This document shows positions 46,329 through 55,983 of a stretch of DNA of 64,000 bases, piece by piece. The notes beneath the pieces were generated by a model. It searched no databases and had not been told where the DNA came from. It saw only the letters and a program-made list of their open reading frames with translations. The DNA lies in NCBI RefSeq assembly GCF_001180185.1, contig NZ_CVSS01000051.1:93212-157211 (forward strand), given 5' to 3'. Positions within the stretch are counted from its first letter, which is position 1. Each line of letters begins with the position of its first letter. The DNA comes from Candidatus Pelagibacter communis. Its GTDB lineage: Bacteria; Pseudomonadota; Alphaproteobacteria; Pelagibacterales; Pelagibacteraceae. Made by a program: the position numbers and the translations under genes.

Positions 46329-47607
46329 AGTATCCATATTTCCTTAATCTAACATCACCAGTTCTAGCATGAGCTTCCATACCTTCGTATCTAGAAATTC
46401 TTGCTGCTGCAGCACCAACTAACTCTGTAGATTCTTTCGTCATTCTCTGAAAACTTAAAGTTTTTATAAATTTTCCAACAAATAAACCACCTGTATATCT
46501 CCCAGCACCTTTTGTAGGGAGTATATGATTTGTTCCAGAGCATTTATCTCCATAGGCTACTGTTGTTTCTTCACCTACAAATAAAGATCCATAATTAGTT
46601 AATTTTTCATGAAACCATTTTAAATTTTCTGTTTGTACTTCTAAGTGTTCAGGTGCATATTGATCACTGATTTTAACTAACTCCTCGTTAGTGTCACAAA
46701 GAATAACTTCACCATAATCTTTCCATGCAGCTGCAGCATTTGTTCTTGGTACCTCTGGGAGTTCAGCAATTAATTCTGGAACTCTTTTCATCACTCTATC
46801 TGCTAGTTCTTTACTTGTTGTGTATAACCAGCATGGAGAATTATAACCATGTTCAGCTTGGCCAACTAAATCAACAGCAACTATTTCAGGATCTGCTTTT
46901 GCATCAGCAATGATCCCAATTTCAGTTGGTCCTGCAAATAAATCTATACCAACTTTTCCAAAAAGAATTCTTTTCGCTTCAGCTACAAACTGATTTCCAG
47001 GACCTACAATTATATCTGCAGGTGGATTTTTAAATAACCCATTAGTCATAGCGGCAATAGCAGGTACACCACCTAAATTTAAAATCACATCAGCACCACA
47101 AAGATTAGCTGTATAAACAATTGTGGGATGAGCACCAACACCTTCTTTAGGAGGACTGCAAGCAATAATATTTTTTACTCCAGCCACTTTAGCTGTTGTT
47201 ACACTCATTACTGCCGAAGCAATGTGAGCATATCTTCCACCTGGTATATAACAACCAGCGGTATTTACTGGAACTAATTTTTGACCAGCATACAAACCTT
47301 CAGACAACTCAACTTCAAAGTCTTGTCCATAATTTTTTAATTGAGCTTCAGCAAATTTTTTTACTCTTTCATAAGAAAACTGGATATCATCTTTAGTTTT
47401 TTGATCTAAAGTTTTTTTAATTTCCTCAATTCTTTCTTTTGATACGATAATTTCACCATCATATTTATCAAATTTTTTTGTTAAATCGATACATCCTTGT
47501 TCTTTAGTGTTTTCTATATCTTTTAATAAATCTTGAACAATACCAGTTGTTTTTGTGTCATCAGTTGATGATGTTTTTGGAGATTTTTTTAAATATGTGA
47601 TTGGCAT
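46321..47607 (-). CDS. HisD-family dehydrogenase (histidinol or sulfopropanediol type)
   Basis: A 428-aa zinc/NAD enzyme of the histidinol dehydrogenase family. PGGRYAHIASAVM, GPGNQFVAEAKRILFG and AGPTEIGIIAD are the family core. The C-terminus (KTLSFQRMTKES and EGMEAHARTGDVRLRKYG) and its place beside Pta-like, LDH2-family and TauABC-like genes suggest an HpsN-like enzyme acting on 2,3-dihydroxypropane-1-sulfonate rather than histidine synthesis; no his genes lie near. Assignment between the two is tentative. Confidence 0.75.
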   Translation of the reverse strand: MPITYLKKSPKTSSTDDTKTTGIVQDLLKDIENTKEQGCIDLTKKFDKYDGEIIVSKERIEEIKKTLDQKTKDDIQFSYERVKKFAEAQLKNYGQDFEVELSEGLYAGQKLVPVNTAGCYIPGGRYAHIASAVMSVTTAKVAGVKNIIACSPPKEGVGAHPTIVYTANLCGADVILNLGGVPAIAAMTNGLFKNPPADIIVGPGNQFVAEAKRILFGKVGIDLFAGPTEIGIIADAKADPEIVAVDLVGQAEHGYNSPCWLYTTSKELADRVMKRVPELIAELPEVPRTNAAAAWKDYGEVILCDTNEELVKISDQYAPEHLEVQTENLKWFHEKLTNYGSLFVGEETTVAYGDKCSGTNHILPTKGAGRYTGGLFVGKFIKTLSFQRMTKESTELVGAAAARISRYEGMEAHARTGDVRLRKYGYSN

Positions 47608-47668
47608 TATATTCTTTGTTTAATGATCATTTATTTAAGGCAATTTCGATTTTATTGCAATCAAACAA

Positions 47669-48580
47669 TTAATCTAATGCTACGACTGCTGCTGCAATCG
47701 ATGCTAACCTTGCTTGAGCTTCATCAGAACGACTTGTAATTACAACTGGCACTTTACCACCTACAACAACACCAGCAGCACAAGCACCACAAAAATAAAT
47801 TAACATTTTAACTAATCCATTACCCGTTTCTACACTTGGTACCAACAAAACATCAGCTAATCCAGCTACATCATTCTTAATCCCTTTAATAGCTGCAGAT
47901 TTTTTTGAAATACTGTTGTCGAATGCTAATGGACCAAAAACATCAGCTTTTAAATTTTCTTTTTTTGCTAGTTTTGTAATTTCCTCAGCTTCTTGAGAAC
48001 TTGGAACACTATCTAATACTTCTTCAGTAGCTGACAAAACTGCAACTTTGGGTTTTTCAATTCCAATCCTATTAGAAAAGTTGATAACATTTTTTAAAAT
48101 ATGCATCTTAGTTTTTACATTTGGTAAAACATTTAATGCACCGTCAGTGATGATTAGTGGTTTATCTGCTTTGTCTAAAGTCATATGCCAAATATGACTT
48201 AATCTAGTTTTTCCTAATAAATTATACTCTCTTTTCAGAACTTCTTTCATCAAAACATCAGTATGAATGTGTCCTTTAACAATAATTTTAATCTTTTCCT
48301 CACTCGCAAGTTTTGCAGCAATCGCTGCAGTATTATTTTCAACAGGCTCATGAATAATTTCATATTTTGAAATATCCCATTTTAAGTCTTCAGCACATTT
48401 TAAAATCTCTTTTTCATTTCCAATAAATATTGGCTCTATTAAACTTTCATTTACTGCATCTTGAACAGATATCATTGGTAATGGCTTGCCTGCATTTACA
48501 ATACCTGCTTTGACACCTTTTTTCTTATATGCTGCGTTTAGTAAATTATTCGGTACAACAATCTCTTTATTAGATAGCAT
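47669..48580 (-). CDS. Phosphate acetyl/butyryltransferase family protein (Pta-like)
   Basis: A 303-aa protein with the PTA/PTB fold. GKTRLSHIWHM, IITDGALNVLPNV and a C-terminal SRSDEAQARLASIAAA are family-typical. It converts acyl phosphates and acyl-CoA. In taurine or sulfolactate pathways a Pta turns the acetyl phosphate made by Xsc into acetyl-CoA, which would fit the neighbouring transporter and aminotransferase, but Xsc is not in the window. Confidence 0.8.
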   Translation of the reverse strand: MLSNKEIVVPNNLLNAAYKKKGVKAGIVNAGKPLPMISVQDAVNESLIEPIFIGNEKEILKCAEDLKWDISKYEIIHEPVENNTAAIAAKLASEEKIKIIVKGHIHTDVLMKEVLKREYNLLGKTRLSHIWHMTLDKADKPLIITDGALNVLPNVKTKMHILKNVINFSNRIGIEKPKVAVLSATEEVLDSVPSSQEAEEITKLAKKENLKADVFGPLAFDNSISKKSAAIKGIKNDVAGLADVLLVPSVETGNGLVKMLIYFCGACAAGVVVGGKVPVVITSRSDEAQARLASIAAAVVALD

Positions 48581-48581
48581 A

Positions 48582-49586
48582 TTATTTTTTCAGAATTGTA
48601 AAATCTTTTTTAGTCATACTTGATATCTTAATTTCTTTTTTTGAATTTTTTTTAAACCTTTTATATTTATTTTGACCAGGATACATTATTTCTTTTACTC
48701 CTTTTATTTTAGGTAATCTTTTTATTCTATAAATATTTTCTTTTATTCTTTTATTATAATTTTTTACAAATAAATTTGTTTTAAATGTGATAAATAGATG
48801 TCCTATATTTTGAGGACCAGAAAAATCATCAAAAGGATCCTTTACCTTTCCTGAATGATTACCACCAGTGAATACACCACTTAAAATATCGACCATCCAA
48901 GCTAACCCCGAACCTCTGAACCCTGCTATTGGTAATTGAACTCCTTGAAGCGCTTTTTTAGCATCGGTGGTAGGTTTACCAAATTTATCTAAAGCTACGC
49001 CAAAAGGTATTTTTTGATTATTTCTTGATGCAACTCTAATTTTACCTCTATTAATCATTGAGATAGAAGTGTCCAATATAAAGGGTATCTTCGATCCAGT
49101 TGGTGTTCCAAAACAAATTGGGTTTGTTCCAAATAAACTTTTTATGGCTCCATGAGGAGCAACTGCTGGAGGAGCATTAGTATAAATCATTGTTATTAAA
49201 TTTTTTTTAACGGCTTGTTCAGCGTAATACCCCGACAAACCATAATGACCACTATTTTTTACAGCTACTAAACCTATTCCAGTTTTTTTTGCATTTATGA
49301 TCGCCCTTTTTATTGCAATATCAGCAGCAACAAAACCAATACTATCATTTGCATCAATGTATGAGATTGATTGAGATATTTTTTTAATTTTTATTTTAGG
49401 TTTTGGATTAATTACTTTTTTAGAAATTCGATCACAGTACATTTTTAGACGTGATAAACCATGTCCATATGCACCAACTAATTCAGCATTAATTAGTGCA
49501 TTAGCTGATATTAATGCATGATTATTACTTAAACCATACTTCTTAAATATTTTTATTACTTCTTTCTTGAGATTTTGAGTTTTCAA
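48582..49586 (-). CDS. LDH2/MDG2-family dehydrogenase (malate/sulfolactate-like)
   Basis: A 334-aa NAD(P)-dependent dehydrogenase of the family that includes ureidoglycolate and sulfolactate (ComC) dehydrogenases. GHYGLSGYYAEQA, GTNPICFGTP and FRGSGLAWMVD are typical. Starts at TTG 49622, GTG 49601 and TTG 49586 are all possible; the last is preferred because it follows the tauC stop and has GGAAAAGG just upstream. Substrate is not certain; sulfolactate fits the context. Confidence 0.78.
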   Translation of the reverse strand: MKTQNLKKEVIKIFKKYGLSNNHALISANALINAELVGAYGHGLSRLKMYCDRISKKVINPKPKIKIKKISQSISYIDANDSIGFVAADIAIKRAIINAKKTGIGLVAVKNSGHYGLSGYYAEQAVKKNLITMIYTNAPPAVAPHGAIKSLFGTNPICFGTPTGSKIPFILDTSISMINRGKIRVASRNNQKIPFGVALDKFGKPTTDAKKALQGVQLPIAGFRGSGLAWMVDILSGVFTGGNHSGKVKDPFDDFSGPQNIGHLFITFKTNLFVKNYNKRIKENIYRIKRLPKIKGVKEIMYPGQNKYKRFKKNSKKEIKISSMTKKDFTILKK

Positions 49587-49587
49587 A

Positions 49588-51513
49588 CTAGCCTTTTCCA
49601 CGCCATGGAATTGTTTTGTCAATTATTTTTCTCAGAGTTACATCAAACAACAATCCAAGCATTCCCATAATGAATATAGTTATCCAAATAACCTCGTATT
49701 GAAAATATTTCTTAGCAACATTTTCAACAAAACCAATACCTGTTGTTCCTGCTAAAAATTCTGCAGCCACCAAGGTTCCCCAACACATACCGACTGCTAC
49801 TCTTATACCAGTAAGTATTTCTGGTAATGAATTTGGAAAAATTACATATCTTAATATTTGTTTTTTAGATGCCCCCAAAGAGTGAGCTGCATGAATTTTT
49901 GATAGTTGTGTTCCTGAAGCTCCTGCTCGAGCTGAAATTATCATTATCGATAAAGAAACCATAAATAATAAAAATACTTTTCCAGTATTATCAATTCCTA
50001 AAACTGAAATAATAAGAGGAGCCCATGCAAGAGGTGGAACTGGTCTATAAAGTTCAATTAAAGGATCAAAAAAACCTTTTGCAAATCTATTTAATCCCAT
50101 AAACAAACCAAGTGGTACACCAATTAGTATTCCAAAAACTAAACCAAGAAAAACTCTTAAAAAAGAGTCCCAAATATGACCATAAGGAACAGGCACTTTT
50201 AATAACTTAAAGTCACCTGTTACAATTTTAAGAACTCCACCTTTAAAGTTTTGTTTAACTATTCCATCTTTAGTGTGTACAGGATATTCCCCTGGTAAAA
50301 TATCTGCAATCCAGTCTGGTAAAATGAAGCCTATCATTTTACTTACATCAACCATTTGTATCCACAAAAGAGGAATATCTTTATAACCTACACTAGGTTT
50401 TGACATTAATATAAATTTATTGAAAGTATCAGATGGTTTAGGCAACCATCTACCCGAACCTTGTTCTGAACAACTTGGACCACTTGCAACTATTGTTCCA
50501 GCTGGGAATAGAAATATATCAATAAATCTAAGTCCTCCCTGAGCATCTTTTTGTGCATTATCAAATTTAATAATTGCTGCTTGCATCTTATCAAGAGTAT
50601 TTGGAGGATAGATACTCGCAAATTCTATTCTTCTAGCAATTTTAACAATATTCTTTGCGTATGTTGAAGCTAGTTCCTCATTATCATTTAATTCTTTTCT
50701 ATAAGATTTAATTTCATCTTTTAGTTCTTTAATCTTACTTTTAAATTGAGGATTATGATTTCTTAACTTAAAAAATTCCTCACTTATTAAATTTAGTTCT
50801 TGGGCTGCAGTATGAAATTTTAAACCTCTAAACGTTGCAGGCACTAAAGGTACCTCTAAAGTATTTTCAATAGAACCTGAACCCGCATCAACTTTAGTAA
50901 TACCCCAACCACCTTCTTCAGCTACAGCCTTTAGCCTTTTATTGAGTTCTTGTTCAGTTTCGAATGGATAATCAGGTTTTTGAAAATCCTCAGTTAAAAG
51001 ATTAATTTTTCCAGTAATATCGTTTATTTTTTGTTTAGTTTCATTTTCTAGCAAATCTTCATTTGTAAGCAATGGGATAAGTTGATTAGTTTTAATAATA
51101 TAACTAATTAGTATTGTTTTTTGCTGACTATTAAGATCTTCAGAATTTTGAATTTCATTTTGAATTATTTTTAGATTTTTATTTTCTTTTTTTATTTGAG
51201 AAGTGCTTTTGAACTCTCTTTCCTCTATTGGAAATTGATATTTTAATCCAAGCAAAGAATCATTAACTTTTGCAACTTGACATAGCTCATTAGCAGATTT
51301 TGGGTAAAATCCTTTAGCAATATCCCATGAATAATATAGCCAGATTAAAAGTAAAAAACTACTTCCAACAATTACCCAGTGAGTACCACCTAAAGCCCTC
51401 TCAGGATTTCCAAATACTGCATCAACTTTTTCAGTCTTAATCAATCTTCTTCCATAAAGAATACAACCGACTACAGCAAAAAATATTAAAAAAGTTATAA
51501 TTTGAGTTAACAT
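49588..51513 (-). CDS. TauC-like ABC permease with large N-terminal domain
   Basis: Membrane subunit of a taurine/nitrate-type importer. The C-terminal part (about 446-635) is a normal permease with LSKIHAAHSLGASK as the ATPase-contact loop. The first 440 residues are extra: two hydrophobic helices (3-20 and 46-62) flank a basic linker, then about 370 hydrophilic residues that include a Glu/Lys-rich helical stretch (235-300). Ordinary TauC proteins have about 275 residues. It is directly preceded by tauB with no gap. Confidence 0.88.
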   Translation of the reverse strand: MLTQIITFLIFFAVVGCILYGRRLIKTEKVDAVFGNPERALGGTHWVIVGSSFLLLIWLYYSWDIAKGFYPKSANELCQVAKVNDSLLGLKYQFPIEEREFKSTSQIKKENKNLKIIQNEIQNSEDLNSQQKTILISYIIKTNQLIPLLTNEDLLENETKQKINDITGKINLLTEDFQKPDYPFETEQELNKRLKAVAEEGGWGITKVDAGSGSIENTLEVPLVPATFRGLKFHTAAQELNLISEEFFKLRNHNPQFKSKIKELKDEIKSYRKELNDNEELASTYAKNIVKIARRIEFASIYPPNTLDKMQAAIIKFDNAQKDAQGGLRFIDIFLFPAGTIVASGPSCSEQGSGRWLPKPSDTFNKFILMSKPSVGYKDIPLLWIQMVDVSKMIGFILPDWIADILPGEYPVHTKDGIVKQNFKGGVLKIVTGDFKLLKVPVPYGHIWDSFLRVFLGLVFGILIGVPLGLFMGLNRFAKGFFDPLIELYRPVPPLAWAPLIISVLGIDNTGKVFLLFMVSLSIMIISARAGASGTQLSKIHAAHSLGASKKQILRYVIFPNSLPEILTGIRVAVGMCWGTLVAAEFLAGTTGIGFVENVAKKYFQYEVIWITIFIMGMLGLLFDVTLRKIIDKTIPWRGKG

Positions 51514-52311
51514 TTAATTTTCTTTTCCCATAATTTCCTCTTCCATATTCCAAATCATTTCAAGAATTTCCTCTCGTTTCTGGGAAAATTCTTTATTTTT
51601 TTTGATTTCTCGAAGATCTTCTTTTAATCCCATCGAGGCAAAAGGAAGATTATATTCTTTATGTATTCTTCCGGGTCTTGGAGCCATAACATATAGTCTT
51701 TCGCCTAGTAAAAGAGCTTCTTCAACAGAATGAGTAATTAAGATAATTGTCTTACCAGTTTCTTTCCAAATTTTTAAAACTAAAGACTGCATTTTTTCTC
51801 TAGTAAGGGCATCGAGAGCACCTAAAGGTTCATCCATTAATATAAGATCTGGATCATTAATTAAACATCTTGCTAAGGCAACCCTTTGCTGCATTCCTCC
51901 AGATAATTGATAAGTAGGAGTATTTCCAAATCCTTTTAAACCAACAATCTCTAACCATTCATCAACTTTTTTTTGAGTTTGAATTGGATCCTCTTTTTTC
52001 ATTCTTAATCCAAAGTTTACATTTTCAGCAACAGTCAACCACTCAAATAAAGCGCCTTGTTGGAAAACCATTCCTCTTTCAACTCCAGGTCCATCTATTT
52101 CTTTATTATTTAAAGTAATACTTCCAGAAGTTGGTCTGATAAAACCTGCTGTAATATTGAGTAATGTAGTCTTTCCACACCCTGATGGTCCAAGTACAGT
52201 TAAAAGCTCTCCTTTTTTCAGAGTGAAATTTAGATCTTTTAAAGCATGAACAGTTTCTCCTTTAGGAGTTTTAAAAATCATGTTTAGATTTTGTGAAATC
52301 AAATCACTCAT
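51514..52311 (-). CDS. TauB-like ABC transporter ATPase
   Basis: A 265-aa ATPase of the nitrate/sulfonate/taurine group. Walker A GPSGCGKTT is near residue 40, the signature LSGGMQQRVALAR near 145 and Walker B LILMDEPLGALD. It follows the binding-protein gene after an 88-bp gap holding a terminator, and meets the permease gene directly. Standard in length for TauB. Confidence 0.92.
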   Translation of the reverse strand: MSDLISQNLNMIFKTPKGETVHALKDLNFTLKKGELLTVLGPSGCGKTTLLNITAGFIRPTSGSITLNNKEIDGPGVERGMVFQQGALFEWLTVAENVNFGLRMKKEDPIQTQKKVDEWLEIVGLKGFGNTPTYQLSGGMQQRVALARCLINDPDLILMDEPLGALDALTREKMQSLVLKIWKETGKTIILITHSVEEALLLGERLYVMAPRPGRIHKEYNLPFASMGLKEDLREIKKNKEFSQKREEILEMIWNMEEEIMGKEN

Positions 52312-52345
52312 AAAGAAGCTTTATATTTGAATTTTTAATAAAAAA

Positions 52346-52377
52346 ATAGGCACCAATTTATTACAATTGGCGCCTAT
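52346..52377 (-). terminator. Strong intrinsic terminator after the tauA-like gene
   Basis: Thirteen-base arms (ATAGGCGCCAATT and AATTGGTGCCTAT on the minus strand, one G-U pair) enclose a six-base loop and are followed by seven T. It lies between the binding-protein gene and the ATPase/permease genes, just as in the sugar ABC operon. Expected effect: high binding protein and lower membrane subunits through partial read-through. Confidence 0.92.
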
Positions 52378-52399
52378 TAAAATTTAAATTACCCTTAGA

Positions 52400-53341
52400 T
52401 TATAAAGGTAAGAAACTAGTATCTACGTTTCCTCTTGGTGTCCCCATTCCTTTTAAGAATGCATCAAGATTTCCACTTTCCATAGACTGCTTAGTTTCCT
52501 CAGGTGTTAGAAATTTAAAGCCACTTAAAGTTTCTTTCATATCAGCAACTTTCATTTCTGAAGCTTTAGACATTGAGTTCATGTCACTTTTACCATTTCT
52601 ATATCTTTCATTAGCTTCATGAGTTACTTCAATAAAAGTTCTTAACATACCTGGATTTTCCTTCATAAACTTTGTAGTTACTGAAGTGATATCAATACCA
52701 AGGATACCAGCATCTCTAGCTTCTTGAACTGTAAGTAATCTAGATCCAACTGCTGTTGCAGCTTTAATAGAATTACCACCAAATAAACATGCCATAACAA
52801 CATCACCACTGACTAAAGCAGCAGCACCTTCTTCAGGGTCCATTTGAATAATATCCATTTTTTTTCTATCAGCACCAACAACTTTCATACTTTCATCAAA
52901 AACGTATTCAGCCATTGTTCCTAGTGGAACAGCAACTTTCTTACCTTCTAATTCAGTTGCATTTGCTTTTGTAATACCAGAGGCATTAGACGTTACACAA
53001 GTTGTACCACCCATTCCGTATTCCATAGCAATATCTACAAGTTTGATAGGAGCCTTAGATTTTACAGCATTAATGAAAGGAACTAAACCTTGTGAGTAAG
53101 AGATATCAATATCTCCTGCTAACATGGCATCCGTCATAGCACCACCGTTAGTAAAATTTGTCCACTTAACCGGAACTCCTAGAGCTTTAGCGAAGTTTTT
53201 CTTCATCATGTCCTCTAGATTTGGACTTGGCCATTCTAGAAAGTATGCAACTCTAACTTCATTCGCAGCTGAATTAGCAACTGAAATTGAAAGATTAAGA
53301 GCTACAAAACATCCAAGAATAAAACTAATTATTTTTTTCAT
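52400..53341 (-). CDS. TauA-like periplasmic substrate-binding protein
   Basis: A 313-aa NMT1/TauA-family protein with a signal peptide (hydrophobic to about 20, cleavage near SVANSAA). GGAMTDAMLAGDIDISYSQG and KKVAVPLGTMAEYVFDES match the nitrate/sulfonate-binding group. The substrate could be taurine or another sulfonate or amine. A good ribosome site (AGAGGAA) precedes ATG 53341; promoter lies in the 170-bp divergent gap. Confidence 0.85.
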   Translation of the reverse strand: MKKIISFILGCFVALNLSISVANSAANEVRVAYFLEWPSPNLEDMMKKNFAKALGVPVKWTNFTNGGAMTDAMLAGDIDISYSQGLVPFINAVKSKAPIKLVDIAMEYGMGGTTCVTSNASGITKANATELEGKKVAVPLGTMAEYVFDESMKVVGADRKKMDIIQMDPEEGAAALVSGDVVMACLFGGNSIKAATAVGSRLLTVQEARDAGILGIDITSVTTKFMKENPGMLRTFIEVTHEANERYRNGKSDMNSMSKASEMKVADMKETLSGFKFLTPEETKQSMESGNLDAFLKGMGTPRGNVDTSFLPL

Positions 53342-53511
53342 TTATTCCTCTTTGTTGATTATTTATATGTTCTAAGTTTAAGATTAATTTAGTGTAGATG
53401 TAAAACAAAAAAGTGTTAAATTTAGATACAACTTTTAGTTGTGACATTATTTTGGTGGTTAATTATACTCATTTAGTCTAAGAATTCTTAACACTTAAAA
53501 ATTTAAAAATT
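53342..53511. promoter_or_regulatory. Divergent promoter region tauA / aminotransferase, with dyad
   Basis: This 170-bp gap is the longest in the window and sits between two divergent operons. It holds a perfect six-base dyad, ACAACT-TTT-AGTTGT (53428-53442), a plausible operator for joint control. It does not resemble the CTGGACYTAA direct repeats of TauR. Nothing else stands out apart from AT-rich promoter-like stretches. Confidence 0.5.
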
Positions 53512-54858
53512 ATGAGCTCAGAAAAAAGAACATCAGTACCTAATTCACTTAATGAACATTGGATGCCATTTACATCTAATAAGGATTTTAAAGAAAATCC
53601 AAAATTAATTGTTGAGGCAAAAGGTGTTTATTTAAAAAACCATCATGGCAAAACACAAATTGATGCTAGCTCAGGATTATTTTGTAATCCGTTAGGACAT
53701 GGAAGAAAAGAGATTATAGACGCAATAACAAATCAATTAAATACTCTTGATTATTGCCAGCCATTTCAACAAGGTTTTGGTGGATCATTTGAATTGGCAA
53801 CAAGAATTTCTAAACATACACCAGGAAACTTAAATAAAATTTTTTACACGATATGTGGATCTACAGCAGTTGAGACGGCAATTAAAATTAGTATTGCTTA
53901 CCACAAAGCGAGAGGTGAGGGGCAAAGATTTAGATTTGTTGGAAGAGAACGTGCTTATCACGGTATGAATATTGGAGCAACATCAGTAGGTGGTATGATC
54001 AATAATGTTAAAGCATATGCGAGTGTATTAATGCCAGGTGTCGTTCACATGAGACATACGCACTTAGATGAACATAAATATATTTCTGGACAACCTGAGA
54101 CAGGAGCAGAAATTGCAAATGATTTAGAGAGAATTTGTAATAATTTTGGATCTGAAAATATTGCAGCTTGTATTGTAGAACCTATTGCTGGTTCAACAGG
54201 AACTTTAGTGCCACCAGTTGGATATTTACAAAGACTAAGAGAACTTTGTGACAAACATAAAATTCTTTTAATTTTTGATGAAGTTATTACTGGTTGGGGA
54301 AGAACTGGTTCAGCTTTTGGAGCTCAAGAGTTTGGTGTTACACCTGACATAATGACAATGGCAAAAGCAACAACCAATGGAATAGTTCCATTTGGAGTAG
54401 TTGCCTGTAAAGAGGAAATTTATGATGCTGTGATGGATAATTCGCCAAAAGGTGCAATAGAATTATTTCATGGATATACTTATTCTGGTATTCCAGTTTC
54501 AGTAGCGGCAGCGTTAGCAGTTCAGGATATATTTGAAAAAGAGGATATTTTTAACAGAGCAAAAGAGCTTGCTCCTTATTTCCAAGAAGGTCTATTTTCT
54601 CTTAAAGATATAGATGTTGTTGATAATATAAGAGGTTATGGAATGATGGGGGGCATAGATATCAAAACTGATGGAAGACCAGGTAAAGCAGGTTTAGCTA
54701 CTTTTAAACATTGTTACGATGCAGGTGTAAATTTCAAAGCTACTGGTGATTGTTTAATAATTGCGCCAATGTTTATTTGTGAGAAGAAACATATTGATGA
54801 AATTATTGAAAAACTTCGGACTGGAATAACTAATTACGCTAAAAGTAAAAAAAATTAA
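53512..54858 (+). CDS. Class III omega-aminotransferase (beta-alanine/taurine:pyruvate type)
   Basis: A 448-aa PLP enzyme. NEHWMPFTSNKDFK, SSGLFCNPLGHGRKE, FDEVITGWGRTGSAFG with the PLP-side Asp, and the PLP lysine in MTMAKATTNG are visible. It most resembles omega-amino-acid:pyruvate aminotransferases, whose substrates include beta-alanine and taurine. The next gene, alanine dehydrogenase, would recycle the alanine made. TauABC-like transport genes lie opposite, which favours taurine. Confidence 0.85.
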   Translation: MSSEKRTSVPNSLNEHWMPFTSNKDFKENPKLIVEAKGVYLKNHHGKTQIDASSGLFCNPLGHGRKEIIDAITNQLNTLDYCQPFQQGFGGSFELATRISKHTPGNLNKIFYTICGSTAVETAIKISIAYHKARGEGQRFRFVGRERAYHGMNIGATSVGGMINNVKAYASVLMPGVVHMRHTHLDEHKYISGQPETGAEIANDLERICNNFGSENIAACIVEPIAGSTGTLVPPVGYLQRLRELCDKHKILLIFDEVITGWGRTGSAFGAQEFGVTPDIMTMAKATTNGIVPFGVVACKEEIYDAVMDNSPKGAIELFHGYTYSGIPVSVAAALAVQDIFEKEDIFNRAKELAPYFQEGLFSLKDIDVVDNIRGYGMMGGIDIKTDGRPGKAGLATFKHCYDAGVNFKATGDCLIIAPMFICEKKHIDEIIEKLRTGITNYAKSKKN

Positions 54859-54865
54859 TTCGTTG

Positions 54866-55981
54866 ATGAGAATTGGCGTACCTAAAGAAATAAAACCTCA
54901 AGAAAATAGAATCGGCCTTACACCAGATAGTGTAAAAACTCTTGTTTCAGAGGGTCATGAAGTTTTAATTGAAAATAATGGAGGTTATGAAGCAGGTTTT
55001 GACAATGATCAATACAAAAATGCTGGAGCAAAAATTATAGAAAAAGCATCAGATATTTTTAATGATGCTGAAATAATTGTAAAAGTTAAAGAACCTCAAA
55101 AAGTTGAGGTTGAAATGATTAGAGAAAATCAAATTGTTTATACCTATTTACATCTAGCTGCTGCAAAAGAATTAACAGAGGGTTTGGTAAAATCAAAAAG
55201 TATTAATATTGCCTATGAAACCATTACGGATGACAATGGACGACTTCCTTTACTGGCACCTATGAGTGCTGTAGCTGGACGTATGTCAGTTCAAGCAGGA
55301 GCACATTGTTTAGAAAAAAACCAAAAAGGTAGAGGTGTATTGTTAGGAGGAGCACCTGGAGGTGAGCCTGCAAATGTATTAATTTTAGGTGGAGGTGTTG
55401 TAGGTGAAAATGCTGCAACTATAGCAACTGGTATGAAGGCGAAAGTTCATGTTGTAGATAAATCAGAGGCAAGATTAAATCAATTAGTTGAAATGTTTGG
55501 AGATAAAATTATTCCAGAACAGAGTGACAAAATAGATTTAAAAAAGTTAGTAGCTGAAGCAGATTTAATAGTAGGTGGAGTTTTAATTCCTGGAGCAGAA
55601 GCTCCAAAATTAGTTACTAAAGATATGTTAAAATTAATGAAAAGAGGTTCAGTAATTGTTGATGTTGCAATTGATCAAGGTGGATGTGTAGAAACAAGTA
55701 AACCAACGACTTTTAATGATCCAACTTTTATAGTAGATAATGTCGTTCATTATTGTGTAGCCAATATGCCAGGCGGAGTTCCAAGAACCTCTACAATAGC
55801 ATTAAATAAAGCAACACTTCCTTATTTGGTAAAATTAGCTAATAGAGGTTATCAAAAGGCTCTTGGAGAAGATAAAAATTTTCTAGCTGGATTAAATATT
55901 CATAAAGGACATGTGACCTATAAAGCTGTTGCTGATGCTTTTGGACATGAATTCGTAGAGCCTTTATCTATAATAAAATAA
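54866..55981 (+). CDS. ald: Alanine dehydrogenase
   Basis: NAD-dependent enzyme (371 aa) converting alanine to pyruvate and ammonia. MRIGVPKEIKPQENR at the start, GRLPLLAPMSAVAGRMS and the cofactor loop LGGGVVGENAA are typical, and a Cys- and Pro-rich C-terminal motif ANMPGGVPRTST fits. A TTG at 54863 is in frame, but ATG 54866 is chosen. It follows the aminotransferase by seven bases and would regenerate pyruvate for it. Confidence 0.95.
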   Translation: MRIGVPKEIKPQENRIGLTPDSVKTLVSEGHEVLIENNGGYEAGFDNDQYKNAGAKIIEKASDIFNDAEIIVKVKEPQKVEVEMIRENQIVYTYLHLAAAKELTEGLVKSKSINIAYETITDDNGRLPLLAPMSAVAGRMSVQAGAHCLEKNQKGRGVLLGGAPGGEPANVLILGGGVVGENAATIATGMKAKVHVVDKSEARLNQLVEMFGDKIIPEQSDKIDLKKLVAEADLIVGGVLIPGAEAPKLVTKDMLKLMKRGSVIVDVAIDQGGCVETSKPTTFNDPTFIVDNVVHYCVANMPGGVPRTSTIALNKATLPYLVKLANRGYQKALGEDKNFLAGLNIHKGHVTYKAVADAFGHEFVEPLSIIK

Positions 55982-55983
55982 AA

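Noticed and set aside
46321..47607. Calling this gene hisD of histidine synthesis
   Set aside because: The family match is sure but neighbours are sulfonate-like catabolic genes and no other his gene is near, so only the family is named.
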